Source: an uncultured Rikenella sp. (GTDB lineage Bacteria; Bacteroidota; Bacteroidia; Bacteroidales; Rikenellaceae). From it: a stretch of 7,335 bases of DNA. The stretch spans positions 1 to 7,335 of the forward strand of contig NZ_CAJTUJ010000089.1 of NCBI RefSeq assembly GCF_910579375.1, in the 5' to 3' direction. A program made the translations under genes and the position numbers. The notes beneath the pieces were generated by a model. It made no database searches and had not been told where the DNA came from. It saw only the letters and a list, made by a program, of their open reading frames with translations. Of the stretch, positions 1-7,103 are shown piece by piece. The stretch's first letter is position 1; every line of letters begins with the position of its first letter.

Positions 1-117
1 ACCCCATGCGGCGGACTGCAACTCGACGGGGCTCGTTGCGCCTCCGCTGGCGGCGAACTGCCTACAAGAGACGAATGGGTAGTGCTCCGGCCGCCAAAGT
101 CGAACCTGTTAGGGTAG
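1..117 (+). pseudogene. Possible fragment of a FISUMP-type (Fib_succ_major) domain, left part, cut by the window edge
   Basis: Frame 1 is open from the window edge to a TAG at 115-117 and reads as about 38 residues. It contains a cysteine (from codon 37-39) followed by GGELPTRDEWVVL. A C-x(n)-(R/x)LPTxxEW signature is typical of the N-terminal half of Fib_succ_major (PF09603/TIGR02145) domains and also occurs in formylglycine-generating-enzyme-like folds. The usual remainder of the domain (a glycine-rich core, then YWSS and the RCV end) does not follow: the frame stops about 13 residues after the motif. It is therefore either the end of a truncated gene whose start lies left of the window or a decayed remnant. 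A matching C-terminal half lies on the opposite strand at 152-367. The motif is short and the assignment is inference; chance resemblance cannot be excluded. Confidence 0.35.
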
Positions 118-134
118 CTCTAGCCCCTTGCCCA

Positions 135-148
135 CCGCGGGCCCGCGG
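135..148. repeat. 14-bp perfect GC palindrome between the two FISUMP-like fragments
   Basis: CCGCGGGCCCGCGG is its own reverse complement. It could fold as a short hairpin with a 5-bp stem and a GGCC loop. On the plus strand it is followed by CGTTTATT, which resembles a weak terminator for the fragment ending at 117. On the minus strand it lies just past the stop codon of the fragment ending at 152, without a T-run. It could also be only a GC-rich self-complementary stretch. Confidence 0.4.
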
Positions 149-151
149 CGT

Positions 152-367
152 TTATTCCGAGAGGCACCGCAACTGAAAACCGTGAGCGCGGTTGTCCGAA
201 GAGCCGGTATCGAGGTACTGTGAATGGAAATTTAAATCCAGGGCTCGGATGTCGCTCGTGGCGGACGACCAGCTGAATCCGTAGTTGCCGACCGTCACCC
301 GATCGCCCGAGTGTGCGTCGCGAAAGCCCGGGGCAGGCCTTTGGGCAGCGATGTACACAGAGCCGCC
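152..367 (-). pseudogene. C-terminal remnant of a FISUMP (Fib_succ_major) domain surface protein
   Basis: Minus-strand reading gives about 70 residues ending in TAA (152-154). Features seen in order are VYIAAQRPAPGFRDAHSGD, VGNYGFSWSSA, LDLNFHSQYLDTG, and DNRAHGFQLRCLSE at the very C-terminus. This matches the characteristic end of Fib_succ_major domains in Bacteroidetes, roughly (F/Y)xPAAGxRDxxSGxxxxVGxYGxYWSS, then LxFxSxxxxxxxxxNRAxGFxVRC(V/L)xE. These proteins are usually secreted lipoproteins or fimbria-associated. Upstream on the minus strand the frame stays open to 544, but beyond about 367 it is low-complexity and then antisense to recJ. There is no signal peptide and no N-terminal LPTxxEW half. 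I read it as a truncated, non-functional fragment or a promoterless cassette. The right boundary is approximate. The domain identity is quite secure from the motif; pseudogene status is inferred. Confidence 0.7.
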
Positions 368-455
368 CCTCCGTTCAAAGAGACGATTCGACAAATCGGC
401 GAAAAAGGCTCGCGAACCGAAAGATGAAAAAGAGTAAACAAAAAAATAGAACGTT

Positions 456-2219
456 ATGCACGCAGAAAAAAAGTGGGTCGTCCGGCCCGCGGGCGATGCG
501 GCTAAAGTGGAGACCCTCTCCACCGCGCTCGGTATCGACCCCAAGCTGGCGAACCTCTTGGTTCAGCGCGGCATAGACACCACCGAATCGGCCCGACGGT
601 TCTTCGCTCCCAAACTCGAAGAACTCCACGACCCCTACCTGATGAAAGATATGATGCTCGCCGTGCAGCGGATCGAGCAGGCCATATCCCGTCGGGAACG
701 CGTCATGGTCTACGGCGATTACGACGTGGACGGTATCTCCGCAGTGGCGTTGGTCTACAACTTCCTCTCGCGGTGGATGGACGACCTCCTTTTCTACATT
801 CCCGACCGCTACGCCGAAGGGTACGGGATTTCGGAAAAGGGGATCGACTACGCCGCCGACAACGGAGCGAAGCTCATCATCGCCCTCGACTGCGGAATCA
901 AAGCCTGTTCCCGGGTGGCCTATGCCAAGCGCAAAGGAGTCGATTTCATCATTTGCGACCATCACCTGCCCGGCGACGCCATTCCCGACGCCGTCGCCGT
1001 GCTCGACCCCAAACGCGAGGACTGCACCTACCCCTGTAAAGACCTCTCCGGATGCGGCGTCGGCTTTAAACTCGTCCAGGCATTCTGCCAGTACAAAGAG
1101 CTCCCCTTCGAGACCATCGAACCCCTGCTCGACCTGGTCGCCGTCAGCATCGCCTCGGACATCGTGCCCATCGTCGGCGAGAACCGCATTTTGGCCCACT
1201 ACGGCCTTATCCGGCTCAACCGGAAACCCAACAAAGGGCTCGCCGCCATCATCAAACTCTGCGGACTCGAACGGCACACCATCGCCATCGACGACATCGT
1301 CTTCAAAATCGGCCCCCGGATCAACGCCGCCGGGCGGATGGAGATCGAAATCGACCGCGACGACCCCCGGGCGCAGTCCGGCGGGCGCACCGCCGTGCGG
1401 CTGCTCACCGCCGTCGACGAGCGGCGCGCCTTGTACTACGTCGCCCAGATCGACGCCTTCAACAAAGACCGGAAAAGCATCGATCGGAACATCACCATCG
1501 AAGCCCACCGGTACCTCGAAGAGTCGCCCGAGATGCTCCGGAAAAAATGCACCGTCATCTATAATCCCAACTGGATGAAAGGCGTCGTGGGGATCGTCGC
1601 CTCCAGATTGATCGAGACCTACTACCGGCCGACCGTCGTGCTCACCATGAGCCACGGACTTATTACCGGTTCGGCTCGCTCGGTGCCGGGCTTCGACCTC
1701 TATCAGGCCGTCGAATCGTGCGCCGACCTGCTCGAAAACTTCGGCGGACACACCTACGCCGCCGGACTCACCATGAAACCCGAACGGTTCGACGAATTCC
1801 GGAGCCGCTTCGAAGCCTATGTCGAGGCCCATATCGACCCCGAAAAGCTCGTGCCTCAGATCGACATCGACGAACCGTTGCGGTTCGATGAGATTACGCC
1901 CGCCTTCCGGCGTACCCTGAGCGCCTTTCAGCCGTTCGGGCCGGGCAACCCTTCGCCCGTGTTCGTCACCGCCGACGTGAGCGACAACGGCTCCGCCCGG
2001 CTCGTCGGCGCCCGCGGCGAACACCTCAAAATGGAACTCGTCCAACGGCAACACCCCTTCAGTCCGATTTCGGCCATCGCATTCGGACAGATCGACTATT
2101 TCGACCACATCAAACGCGGCGGGTCGATCGACATCTGTTACAACATCGTTGAGAATCATTATCAGGGAAGTGTCACGCCGCAACTGCGGATTAAAGACAT
2201 CAAACCGGTGCGAATGTAA
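456..2219 (+). CDS. recJ: Single-stranded-DNA-specific exonuclease RecJ
   Basis: The protein has 587 residues, normal for RecJ. It is a metal-dependent 5'-3' ssDNA exonuclease of the DHH phosphoesterase family, acting in recombination, mismatch and base-excision repair in the cytoplasm. All core motifs are visible: DYDVDG (88-93), ALDCG with D145, the DHH triad (168-170), and SIASDIVP with D235. These should bind the two catalytic metals. GPRINAAGRM (286-295) follows. The DHHA1 domain shows GVVGIVASRL (376-385), GSARSVPGFDL (405-415) and GGHTYAAG (430-437). Residues from about 463 form the C-terminal OB-type domain with FGPGNPSPVF. The ATG at 456 is chosen because the N-terminus EKKWVVRP matches the usual RecJ start. 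No good Shine-Dalgarno precedes it; instead there is an A-rich leader at 427-450, common in Bacteroidetes. No clear promoter was found upstream. A hairpin terminator follows 25 nt after the stop, so recJ is probably not co-transcribed with the glycogen genes. No catalytic residue is missing. Confidence 0.97.
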   Translation: MHAEKKWVVRPAGDAAKVETLSTALGIDPKLANLLVQRGIDTTESARRFFAPKLEELHDPYLMKDMMLAVQRIEQAISRRERVMVYGDYDVDGISAVALVYNFLSRWMDDLLFYIPDRYAEGYGISEKGIDYAADNGAKLIIALDCGIKACSRVAYAKRKGVDFIICDHHLPGDAIPDAVAVLDPKREDCTYPCKDLSGCGVGFKLVQAFCQYKELPFETIEPLLDLVAVSIASDIVPIVGENRILAHYGLIRLNRKPNKGLAAIIKLCGLERHTIAIDDIVFKIGPRINAAGRMEIEIDRDDPRAQSGGRTAVRLLTAVDERRALYYVAQIDAFNKDRKSIDRNITIEAHRYLEESPEMLRKKCTVIYNPNWMKGVVGIVASRLIETYYRPTVVLTMSHGLITGSARSVPGFDLYQAVESCADLLENFGGHTYAAGLTMKPERFDEFRSRFEAYVEAHIDPEKLVPQIDIDEPLRFDEITPAFRRTLSAFQPFGPGNPSPVFVTADVSDNGSARLVGARGEHLKMELVQRQHPFSPISAIAFGQIDYFDHIKRGGSIDICYNIVENHYQGSVTPQLRIKDIKPVRM

Positions 2220-2244
2220 CGGGGGCTGGGGATCCGGCAGTTTC

Positions 2245-2289
2245 GAGGGGATCGCTTTCCGCGGAAAGCGATCCCCTCTTGTTTATTTT
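2245..2289 (+). terminator. Intrinsic terminator after recJ, a perfect 34-nt palindrome
   Basis: Positions 2245-2278 are perfectly self-complementary, with 17-base arms around a centre at 2261/2262 (core TTTCCGCGGAAA). The right arm is followed by TTGTTTATTTT (2279-2289), a broken T-tract. It lies just downstream of the recJ stop codon. On the minus strand the sequence beyond the stem is not T-rich, so it should act mainly on plus-strand transcription. The stem must open its central pairs to form a loop. Confidence 0.8.
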
Positions 2290-2303
2290 GTCGATAAAAA
2301 CGA

Positions 2304-2333
2304 TTGGAAATCAAAAAGAAAACATTATATTTA
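2304..2333 (+). promoter_or_regulatory. Candidate Bacteroidetes-type promoter for the glycogen operon
   Basis: TTG at 2304-2306 (-33 element) is separated by 19 nt from TATATTTA at 2326-2333. The latter matches the Bacteroidetes -7 consensus TAnnTTTG at all fixed positions except the last. The surrounding 2279-2333 is the most AT-rich part of the spacer, directly after the recJ terminator. Transcription would begin near 2340, giving a leader of about 85 nt. That leader can form a 6-bp hairpin, CCGCTC (2349-2354) with GAGCGG (2372-2377), but resembles no riboswitch I know. The assignment is motif-based only. Confidence 0.5.
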
Positions 2334-2409
2334 CGGTGACTTACCGATCCGCTCGTTTTTTCCGGACAGCGGAGCGGGCGATCGCGCGGAATAACGATCT
2401 CTTTTTTCC

Positions 2410-2415
2410 AAAGGA
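2410..2415 (+). promoter_or_regulatory. Possible ribosome-binding site for the debranching enzyme
   Basis: AAAGGA lies 11 nt before the ATG at 2427. The same hexamer occurs 9 nt before the start of the downstream glycosyltransferase (4508-4513). It supports the chosen starts, although Bacteroidetes translation depends only weakly on Shine-Dalgarno pairing. Confidence 0.4.
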
Positions 2416-2426
2416 CAGCAGATATT

Positions 2427-4418
2427 ATGGCCATCTTACAATTCAACAAACAGGCGCTGGGCAACCTCGAATACTCGCTCCAGCGCGAAATGCTCGGCAC
2501 CAACCGGGCGGGTGGGTATATGAACACCACGATCGTGTGTTGCAATACGCGGAAATACCACGGATTGATGGTCTGTCCGGTGGAACAGTTGGGCGGCGAA
2601 GACTATGTGCTGCTCTCGTCGCTGGACGAGACGGTCATTCAGCACGGACAAGAGTTCAACCTCGCGATACACCGTTTCCCGGGTATGTACGAGCCGCGGG
2701 GGCATAAATATATCGTCGACTTCTCGTATACCCCGACTCCGACGATTATCTATCGCGTCGGCGGGGTGCTTTTGAAGAAGGAGATGCTGTGGGTGCATAC
2801 GGCGGAGCAGCTGCTCATTCGATATACCTTATTGGAGGCGAGGTCGGCGACCAAGTTGAGACTGCGGCCGTTCCTGGCGTTCCGGTCGCGGCATGGGCTG
2901 AGCACCGCCAATGCGGAGGCGGACGGGAAATCCTATCCGGTTCCGGGCGGGGTCAAGTCGCAGCTCTATCCGCGGTTTCCGTGGCTGCATCTTCAGGTGA
3001 ACAAAGAGGCCCGGTTCGTGGCGGCGCCGGACTGGTACCACAACTTCGAATACCTCGAAGAGGAGCGGCGCGGGTATCCGTTCCGGGAAGACTTGCTGAC
3101 TACGGGCTATTTCGAGATGGATATCGCCACGGGCGAGAGCGTCGTTTTCTCGGGCTCGACCTCGGAGGTGCGGCCGGAGGCTTTGGCCTCGATTTTCGAC
3201 GAAGAGATCGCCCGGCGGACGATGAAGACGGAATTTTTGCCCGCTTTGTATCACTCTGCGCGGCAGTTTCTTATTATTAAGGAGAACCGGACATCGCTCA
3301 CGGCGGGGTATCCGTGGTATAATGCCAGGAGCAGGGAGACTTTTATGTCGCTGGCGGGGATTACCCTGACCCAGCCGCAGGGGCCGATGGTCGATGCCTG
3401 CGTTGAGATTCTCGACTACCATGTTTTGTATCGGCTGCGCGACGGGATATTCGGGACGCACTTCGCGGCGGATACCCAGTTGTGGTTCTTCCATGCGTTG
3501 CAGCAGCTCGAATCCTTTATCGGAGGTGGCAGGGGAGAAATTTGGGCCCGGTACGGACGGGCGATGAAAGAGATTCTGTACGCCTATCGGGATGGCGTGG
3601 GCGATCCGAACGGGGACGGCGCCGTGGGGTATATGAACCGGCGCGAAGCTTTTATCCGGATGGCAGAGAATGGCCTCATTTGGGCCGATCGGCCGGGGCG
3701 GGCGCTGACCTGGATGAACACCATGAACGACGGTCGGCCGGTGACCCAGCGGCCGGGGTTTGCGGTCGAGGTCAATGCGCTGTGGTACAACGCGGTCTGC
3801 TATGCGCTGGAGCTGGCGCAGGAGGCGGGCGACGACCTCTTCGTGCGCGACTGGGTCGAGCTGCCGGAACGTATCAAAGATAACTTCCGGGCGACCTTCT
3901 GGCTCGAACAGATGCCTCAACAGCCATACTTGGCGGATTATGTCTATCACGACGGGGCGAAGAATTTGGATATTCGGCCAAATATGCTTTTGGCCTGCTC
4001 GCTGCCTTATTCGCCCCTCAACGAATACGAACAGCAGAAAGTCTTTACCGTGGCCGAAGCTTATCTGCTCACGCCGCGCGGGTTGCGGACTTTGAGTCCA
4101 AATAATGTCCGCTATCAGGGGATTTGCAGGGGGAGTGAAGCTTGCCGGAATGTGGCCAGACATGAGGGGACGGTCTTTCCGTGGCTGCTGGAGCATTATG
4201 TGCAGACCGGATTCCGCCTCTACGGCAACGGCTTCCTGATGCAGGCCCGGGAGCTGCTCGACGGCTTCAAAGAAGACCTGCTCAACTACGGCATCGGGTC
4301 GGTGCCGGAGGCTTACGACGGGGATGCGCCGCACGAGGCTTGCGGAGCGATCTCGTATGCGCCCAGTGTGGCGGCGTTGCTGATGGTGAACCGCATGATC
4401 GGCGAACGGGAGAAGTGA
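2427..4418 (+). CDS. Glycogen debranching enzyme (amylo-alpha-1,6-glucosidase, GH133)
   Basis: This 663-residue protein has no signal peptide and is likely cytoplasmic. It is predicted to hydrolyse alpha-1,6-linked glucose at glycogen branch stubs. Residues from about 15 to 240 match the bacterial/archaeal GDE N-terminal domain: NLEYSLQREMLGTNRAGGY, then NTRKYHGLMV (40-49). Residues from about 275 to 655 match the alpha/alpha-barrel GDE C-terminal domain: AGYPWYNARSRETFMSLAG (293-311), GLIWADRPGRALTWMN (416-431), GFAVEVNALWYNAV (444-457), TLSPNNVRYQG (555-565), HEGTVFPWLLEHY (579-591), and PEAYDGDAPHE (627-637). The ATG at 2427 has AAAGGA upstream and gives the usual family N-terminus. It is the first gene of a three-gene unit with the GT4 and GH57 enzymes. 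Two motif positions that I recall as acidic Asp in most relatives differ: Glu304 in the (G)RDT motif and Asn431 in the WMD motif. The likely base Glu628 is present. The family call is secure; full catalytic activity is not. Confidence 0.93.
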   Translation: MAILQFNKQALGNLEYSLQREMLGTNRAGGYMNTTIVCCNTRKYHGLMVCPVEQLGGEDYVLLSSLDETVIQHGQEFNLAIHRFPGMYEPRGHKYIVDFSYTPTPTIIYRVGGVLLKKEMLWVHTAEQLLIRYTLLEARSATKLRLRPFLAFRSRHGLSTANAEADGKSYPVPGGVKSQLYPRFPWLHLQVNKEARFVAAPDWYHNFEYLEEERRGYPFREDLLTTGYFEMDIATGESVVFSGSTSEVRPEALASIFDEEIARRTMKTEFLPALYHSARQFLIIKENRTSLTAGYPWYNARSRETFMSLAGITLTQPQGPMVDACVEILDYHVLYRLRDGIFGTHFAADTQLWFFHALQQLESFIGGGRGEIWARYGRAMKEILYAYRDGVGDPNGDGAVGYMNRREAFIRMAENGLIWADRPGRALTWMNTMNDGRPVTQRPGFAVEVNALWYNAVCYALELAQEAGDDLFVRDWVELPERIKDNFRATFWLEQMPQQPYLADYVYHDGAKNLDIRPNMLLACSLPYSPLNEYEQQKVFTVAEAYLLTPRGLRTLSPNNVRYQGICRGSEACRNVARHEGTVFPWLLEHYVQTGFRLYGNGFLMQARELLDGFKEDLLNYGIGSVPEAYDGDAPHEACGAISYAPSVAALLMVNRMIGEREK

Positions 4419-4522
4419 TCCCGCACACGCGTCGTTCCGTGCTTACCTAAACTTATTATATATCATGTATCGGCCGGCCGAAACGCTCGGTGCGCCGTGA
4501 AAACAAGAAAGGACTTTTGCAA
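4419..4522 (+). other. Spacer between debranching enzyme and glycosyltransferase genes
   Basis: This is a 104-nt gap without terminator structure, compatible with read-through. It holds a short AT-rich island (TAAACTTATTATATATCATG, 4448-4467) and a 12-bp palindrome, TCGGCCGGCCGA (4470-4481). No TAnnTTTG element paired with a -33 TTG was seen, so an internal promoter is possible but unsupported. Confidence 0.5.
4470..4481. repeat. 12-bp palindrome in the operon spacer
   Basis: TCGGCCGGCCGA is perfectly self-complementary and sits 41 nt upstream of the glycosyltransferase start, just after an AT-rich island. It could be a protein-binding site or mRNA hairpin. In GC-rich DNA it may have no function. 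Confidence 0.25.
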
Positions 4523-5821
4523 ATGAGAGTATTAATGTTCGGCTGGGAATTCCCTCCGCACATCGCCGGCGGGCTGGGGACTGCCTGCTACGGATTGACC
4601 CGCTCGCTGTCGAAGCTGGGGGTGGAGGTGATCTTCGTCGTGCCGAAAGCATACGGCGACGAAGACCAGCGTTACCTGAAGATCAAGAACGCCTCGGAGG
4701 TCGAGGCGCCGTACGGCACGCTCGACACCGAGGACGACTTCTGGAAACAGCTCACCTTCATTCAGATCAATTCCAACCTGGTGCCTTATCTCAGCCCGGA
4801 AGAGTACGAAAACGAATGGAGCGAGTTCCGGCACGGGACGCAGCCGGGGGCGCCGCAGGACATCTGGAAACAGCGCTATAACTTCAGCGGGAAATACGGG
4901 GCCAATTTGATGGAAGAGGTGGCCCGGTATGCCATGGTGGCGGCTCAGGTGGCCAGGGATCTGGCGGGGCAGTTCGACGTGATTCACGCACACGACTGGC
5001 TCACCTACTATGCCGGGATTGCCGCTAAGCGGGTGAGCGGGAAGCCGTTGGTGGTGCATATGCACGCCACGGAGTTCGACCGCAGCGGTGAGAACATCAA
5101 TACCGTCGTTTATAACATCGAGCGGACGGGGATGGCAGCGGCGGATCGGGTGATGGCCGTGAGCAATCTGACGCGGAATATCGTGATCGAGAAATACGGG
5201 ATCTCTCCAGAGAAGGTGGTGACCGTGCACAACGGCGTGCGGTTCAAGGCGCACGAAGGGCCGGAAGAGGTCAGAGGGGTAGAGGACAAGATCGTGACCT
5301 TCCTCGGGCGGATCACCTATCAGAAAGGGCCCGACTACTTCGTCGAGGCGGCGGCTAAGGTCTTGAAACGGTTGCCTAATGTGCGGTTCGTGATGGCAGG
5401 CTCGGGAGATATGCTCAACCACGTGGTGCGGCGGGTGGCCAAGCTCGGCATTTCGGATCGGTTCCACTTTACCGGCTTTTTGCGAGGGGATGAAGTGAGG
5501 CGGATGTTCGAACTCAGTGACGTATATATTATGCCGTCCGTGTCCGAACCGTTCGGGATATCGCCGCTGGAGGCCATGAAGTCCAACGTGCCGGTCATTA
5601 TTTCCAAACAGTCCGGCGTGGCCGAGGTGTTGACGCATGCGGTGAAAGTGGACTACTGGGATGTCGATGCCATGGCCGACGCCATCTATAGTCTGGTGAC
5701 CTATCCGGCATTGCACAACATGTTTATTACCCGCGGACAGGAAGAGGTGACCACGCTGAAGTGGGACGGCGCGGCGCAGCGGGTACTGGACGTATACAAC
5801 GATGTGACCTCCGGCAAATAA
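4523..5821 (+). CDS. Glycogen-synthase-like glycosyltransferase (GT4, GT-B fold)
   Basis: This 432-residue protein is predicted to transfer glucose from a nucleotide sugar to the non-reducing end of alpha-1,4-glucan in the cytoplasm. The N-terminal GT-B domain starts MRVLMFGWEFPPHIAGGLGT (1-20), with the glycine-rich nucleotide-sugar loop GGLGT at 16-20. It also contains FDVIHAHDWLT (151-161) and HMHATEFD (179-186). The C-terminal domain (PF00534-like) contains VHNGV (235-239), GRITYQKGPDYFVEAA (262-277), FTGFL (316-320), and SEPFGISPLEAM (341-352) with the E-x7-E pair E342/E350. An upstream in-frame GTG at 4490 would add 11 unrelated residues. The ATG at 4523 is preferred because it has AAAGGA 9 nt before it and begins the canonical strand. 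In Bacteroidetes this family stands in for GlgA and is thought to use UDP-glucose; the donor cannot be read from the sequence. It follows the debranching gene by 104 nt and precedes the GH57 gene by 68 nt. Confidence 0.93.
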   Translation: MRVLMFGWEFPPHIAGGLGTACYGLTRSLSKLGVEVIFVVPKAYGDEDQRYLKIKNASEVEAPYGTLDTEDDFWKQLTFIQINSNLVPYLSPEEYENEWSEFRHGTQPGAPQDIWKQRYNFSGKYGANLMEEVARYAMVAAQVARDLAGQFDVIHAHDWLTYYAGIAAKRVSGKPLVVHMHATEFDRSGENINTVVYNIERTGMAAADRVMAVSNLTRNIVIEKYGISPEKVVTVHNGVRFKAHEGPEEVRGVEDKIVTFLGRITYQKGPDYFVEAAAKVLKRLPNVRFVMAGSGDMLNHVVRRVAKLGISDRFHFTGFLRGDEVRRMFELSDVYIMPSVSEPFGISPLEAMKSNVPVIISKQSGVAEVLTHAVKVDYWDVDAMADAIYSLVTYPALHNMFITRGQEEVTTLKWDGAAQRVLDVYNDVTSGK

Positions 5822-5889
5822 CGACCCGCCGGGCAACAGCCCCTGTCATTGACTGCGAAAACCAACCGAATATTCAACCTAAACAGCAT

Positions 5890-7080
5890 ATGAAAAACCT
5901 CAATTTATACTTCCAGGTCCACCAACCCTTTCGGCTCAAGAAATACCGGTTCTTCAACATGGGCAAGGACCACTTCTACTTCGACGATTTTCTGAACAAA
6001 AGCATCCTGCAAAAGGTGGCGGCGGAGTGCTATCTGCCGATGAACGCCTTGTTGCTGCGGAAGATACAGGAGCTCGGGGCGGATCACGTTCGCGTGTCGT
6101 TCTCCATCTCGGGGATTGCCCTTGAACAGTTCCGGATGTACGCGCCGGAGGTGATCGACAGCTTCCGCGCGCTGGCCGAGACAGGGGCCGTGGAATTTTT
6201 GGCCGAGACCTATGCCCATTCGCTCGCCTCGCTCACCAGCCGCGAAGAGTTCGAACAACAGGTGCGGCTCCAGGCGGATACCATCGAGCAACTCTTCGGA
6301 CAGCGACCGGTGACCTTCCGGAATACCGAGTTGATTTACAGCGACGGGATCGGCGAGATGGTTTATGATATGGGGTACCGGACGCTGCTGACCGAGGGGG
6401 CGAAACATATATTGGGGTGGAAGAGTCCGAACTTCGTCTACGCCAATGCTTTGCGGCAGGAGCTCAAGGTATTGCTGCGGAACTTCCGTCTGAGCGACGA
6501 CATCGCCTTCCGGTTTAGCGATCAGGGCTGGGACGGCTGGCCGTTGACGGCGGACAAGTACATCGACTGGATTCTCGATCAGGAGGGGGAGATAATCAAC
6601 CTCTTTATGGACTACGAGACCTTTGGCGAGCACCAAAAACGGGATACCGGAATTTTCGACTTCATGGATCGCTTCATCACACAGGTGGTGCACCACGGTG
6701 AGTTGCAGTTCAGGACGCCGGCCCAGATTGCGGCCGATGCGGAAGCGGTGGCGGTTTTACACGTGCCGCATCCGATTTCGTGGGCGGACGAAGAGCGGGA
6801 TGTGACGGCATGGCTCGGCAACGAGTTGCAGGACGAGGCGTTCGGCAAGCTCTATTCGTTGCAGGAGAAGATACGGCGGTTGAATAATCCGGATATGATG
6901 CGGGTGTGGTACGCCTTGCAGTCGTCGGATCACTTCTACTATATGTGTACCAAGTGGTTTTCGGACGGCGACGTGCACAACTACTTCAATCCGTATGATT
7001 CGCCGTACGATGCGTTTATGAACTACATGAACGTCTTCAGCGACTTCAAACGCGAGATCGAGTTGAAATTGGGAGAGTGA
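5890..7080 (+). CDS. GH57 family alpha-amylase-like glycoside hydrolase
   Basis: This 396-residue, leaderless and presumably cytoplasmic protein is predicted to cleave or rearrange alpha-1,4-glucan by a retaining mechanism. GH57 signatures visible are LYFQVHQPF with HQP (11-13), VSFSISGIALEQ (69-80), VEFLAETYAHSL (101-112), FRNTELIYSDGIG (143-155) with E147 as the likely nucleophile, LTEGAKHILGWKSPN (167-181), and MDYETFGEH (240-248) with D241 as the likely acid/base. SSDHFYYMCTK (345-355) and YDAFMNYMN (373-381) are typical of the Bacteroidetes subgroup. At under 400 residues it is shorter than known GH57 branching enzymes, so alpha-amylase is the better label. The ATG at 5890 is chosen over an in-frame GTG at 5761, because the latter would overlap the preceding gene and add 43 unrelated residues. 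The leader is A-rich without a clear Shine-Dalgarno. It is the last gene of the unit, ending 23 nt before a strong terminator hairpin. Confidence 0.93.
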   Translation: MKNLNLYFQVHQPFRLKKYRFFNMGKDHFYFDDFLNKSILQKVAAECYLPMNALLLRKIQELGADHVRVSFSISGIALEQFRMYAPEVIDSFRALAETGAVEFLAETYAHSLASLTSREEFEQQVRLQADTIEQLFGQRPVTFRNTELIYSDGIGEMVYDMGYRTLLTEGAKHILGWKSPNFVYANALRQELKVLLRNFRLSDDIAFRFSDQGWDGWPLTADKYIDWILDQEGEIINLFMDYETFGEHQKRDTGIFDFMDRFITQVVHHGELQFRTPAQIAADAEAVAVLHVPHPISWADEERDVTAWLGNELQDEAFGKLYSLQEKIRRLNNPDMMRVWYALQSSDHFYYMCTKWFSDGDVHNYFNPYDSPYDAFMNYMNVFSDFKREIELKLGE

Positions 7081-7103
7081 TTTTCGGGTGGAGGGTGCTT
7101 GAC

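Noticed and set aside
1..151. Possible structural RNA (tmRNA, RNase P or tRNA) in the GC-rich left edge
   Set aside because: A GGTTCGA-like string occurs on the minus strand, but no acceptor stem, anticodon arm, tag frame or conserved RNase P core could be found.
66..386. Direct repeat AAGAGACGA at 66-74 and 378-386 near the edges of the two FISUMP fragments
   Set aside because: A 9-bp match within this length is expected by chance, and a direct orientation would not explain an inversion.
313..576. Short plus-strand frame overlapping the recJ start
   Set aside because: It overlaps the strongly supported recJ start in another frame and is low complexity (Lys, Ser, Arg, Pro), with no homology signal.
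375..2183. 602-residue open frame antisense to recJ
   Set aside because: It mirrors recJ almost end to end, has no recognisable domain, and is rich in Gly, Asp, Val and Glu as expected for the complement of GC-biased codons.
2829..4334. 501-residue open frame antisense to the debranching enzyme
   Set aside because: It lies wholly opposite a well-supported gene and has the Arg/Pro/His-rich composition of a shadow frame.
4532..5836. 434-residue open frame antisense to the glycosyltransferase
   Set aside because: It is antisense to conserved GT4 motifs, His/Pro/Arg-rich, with no domain.
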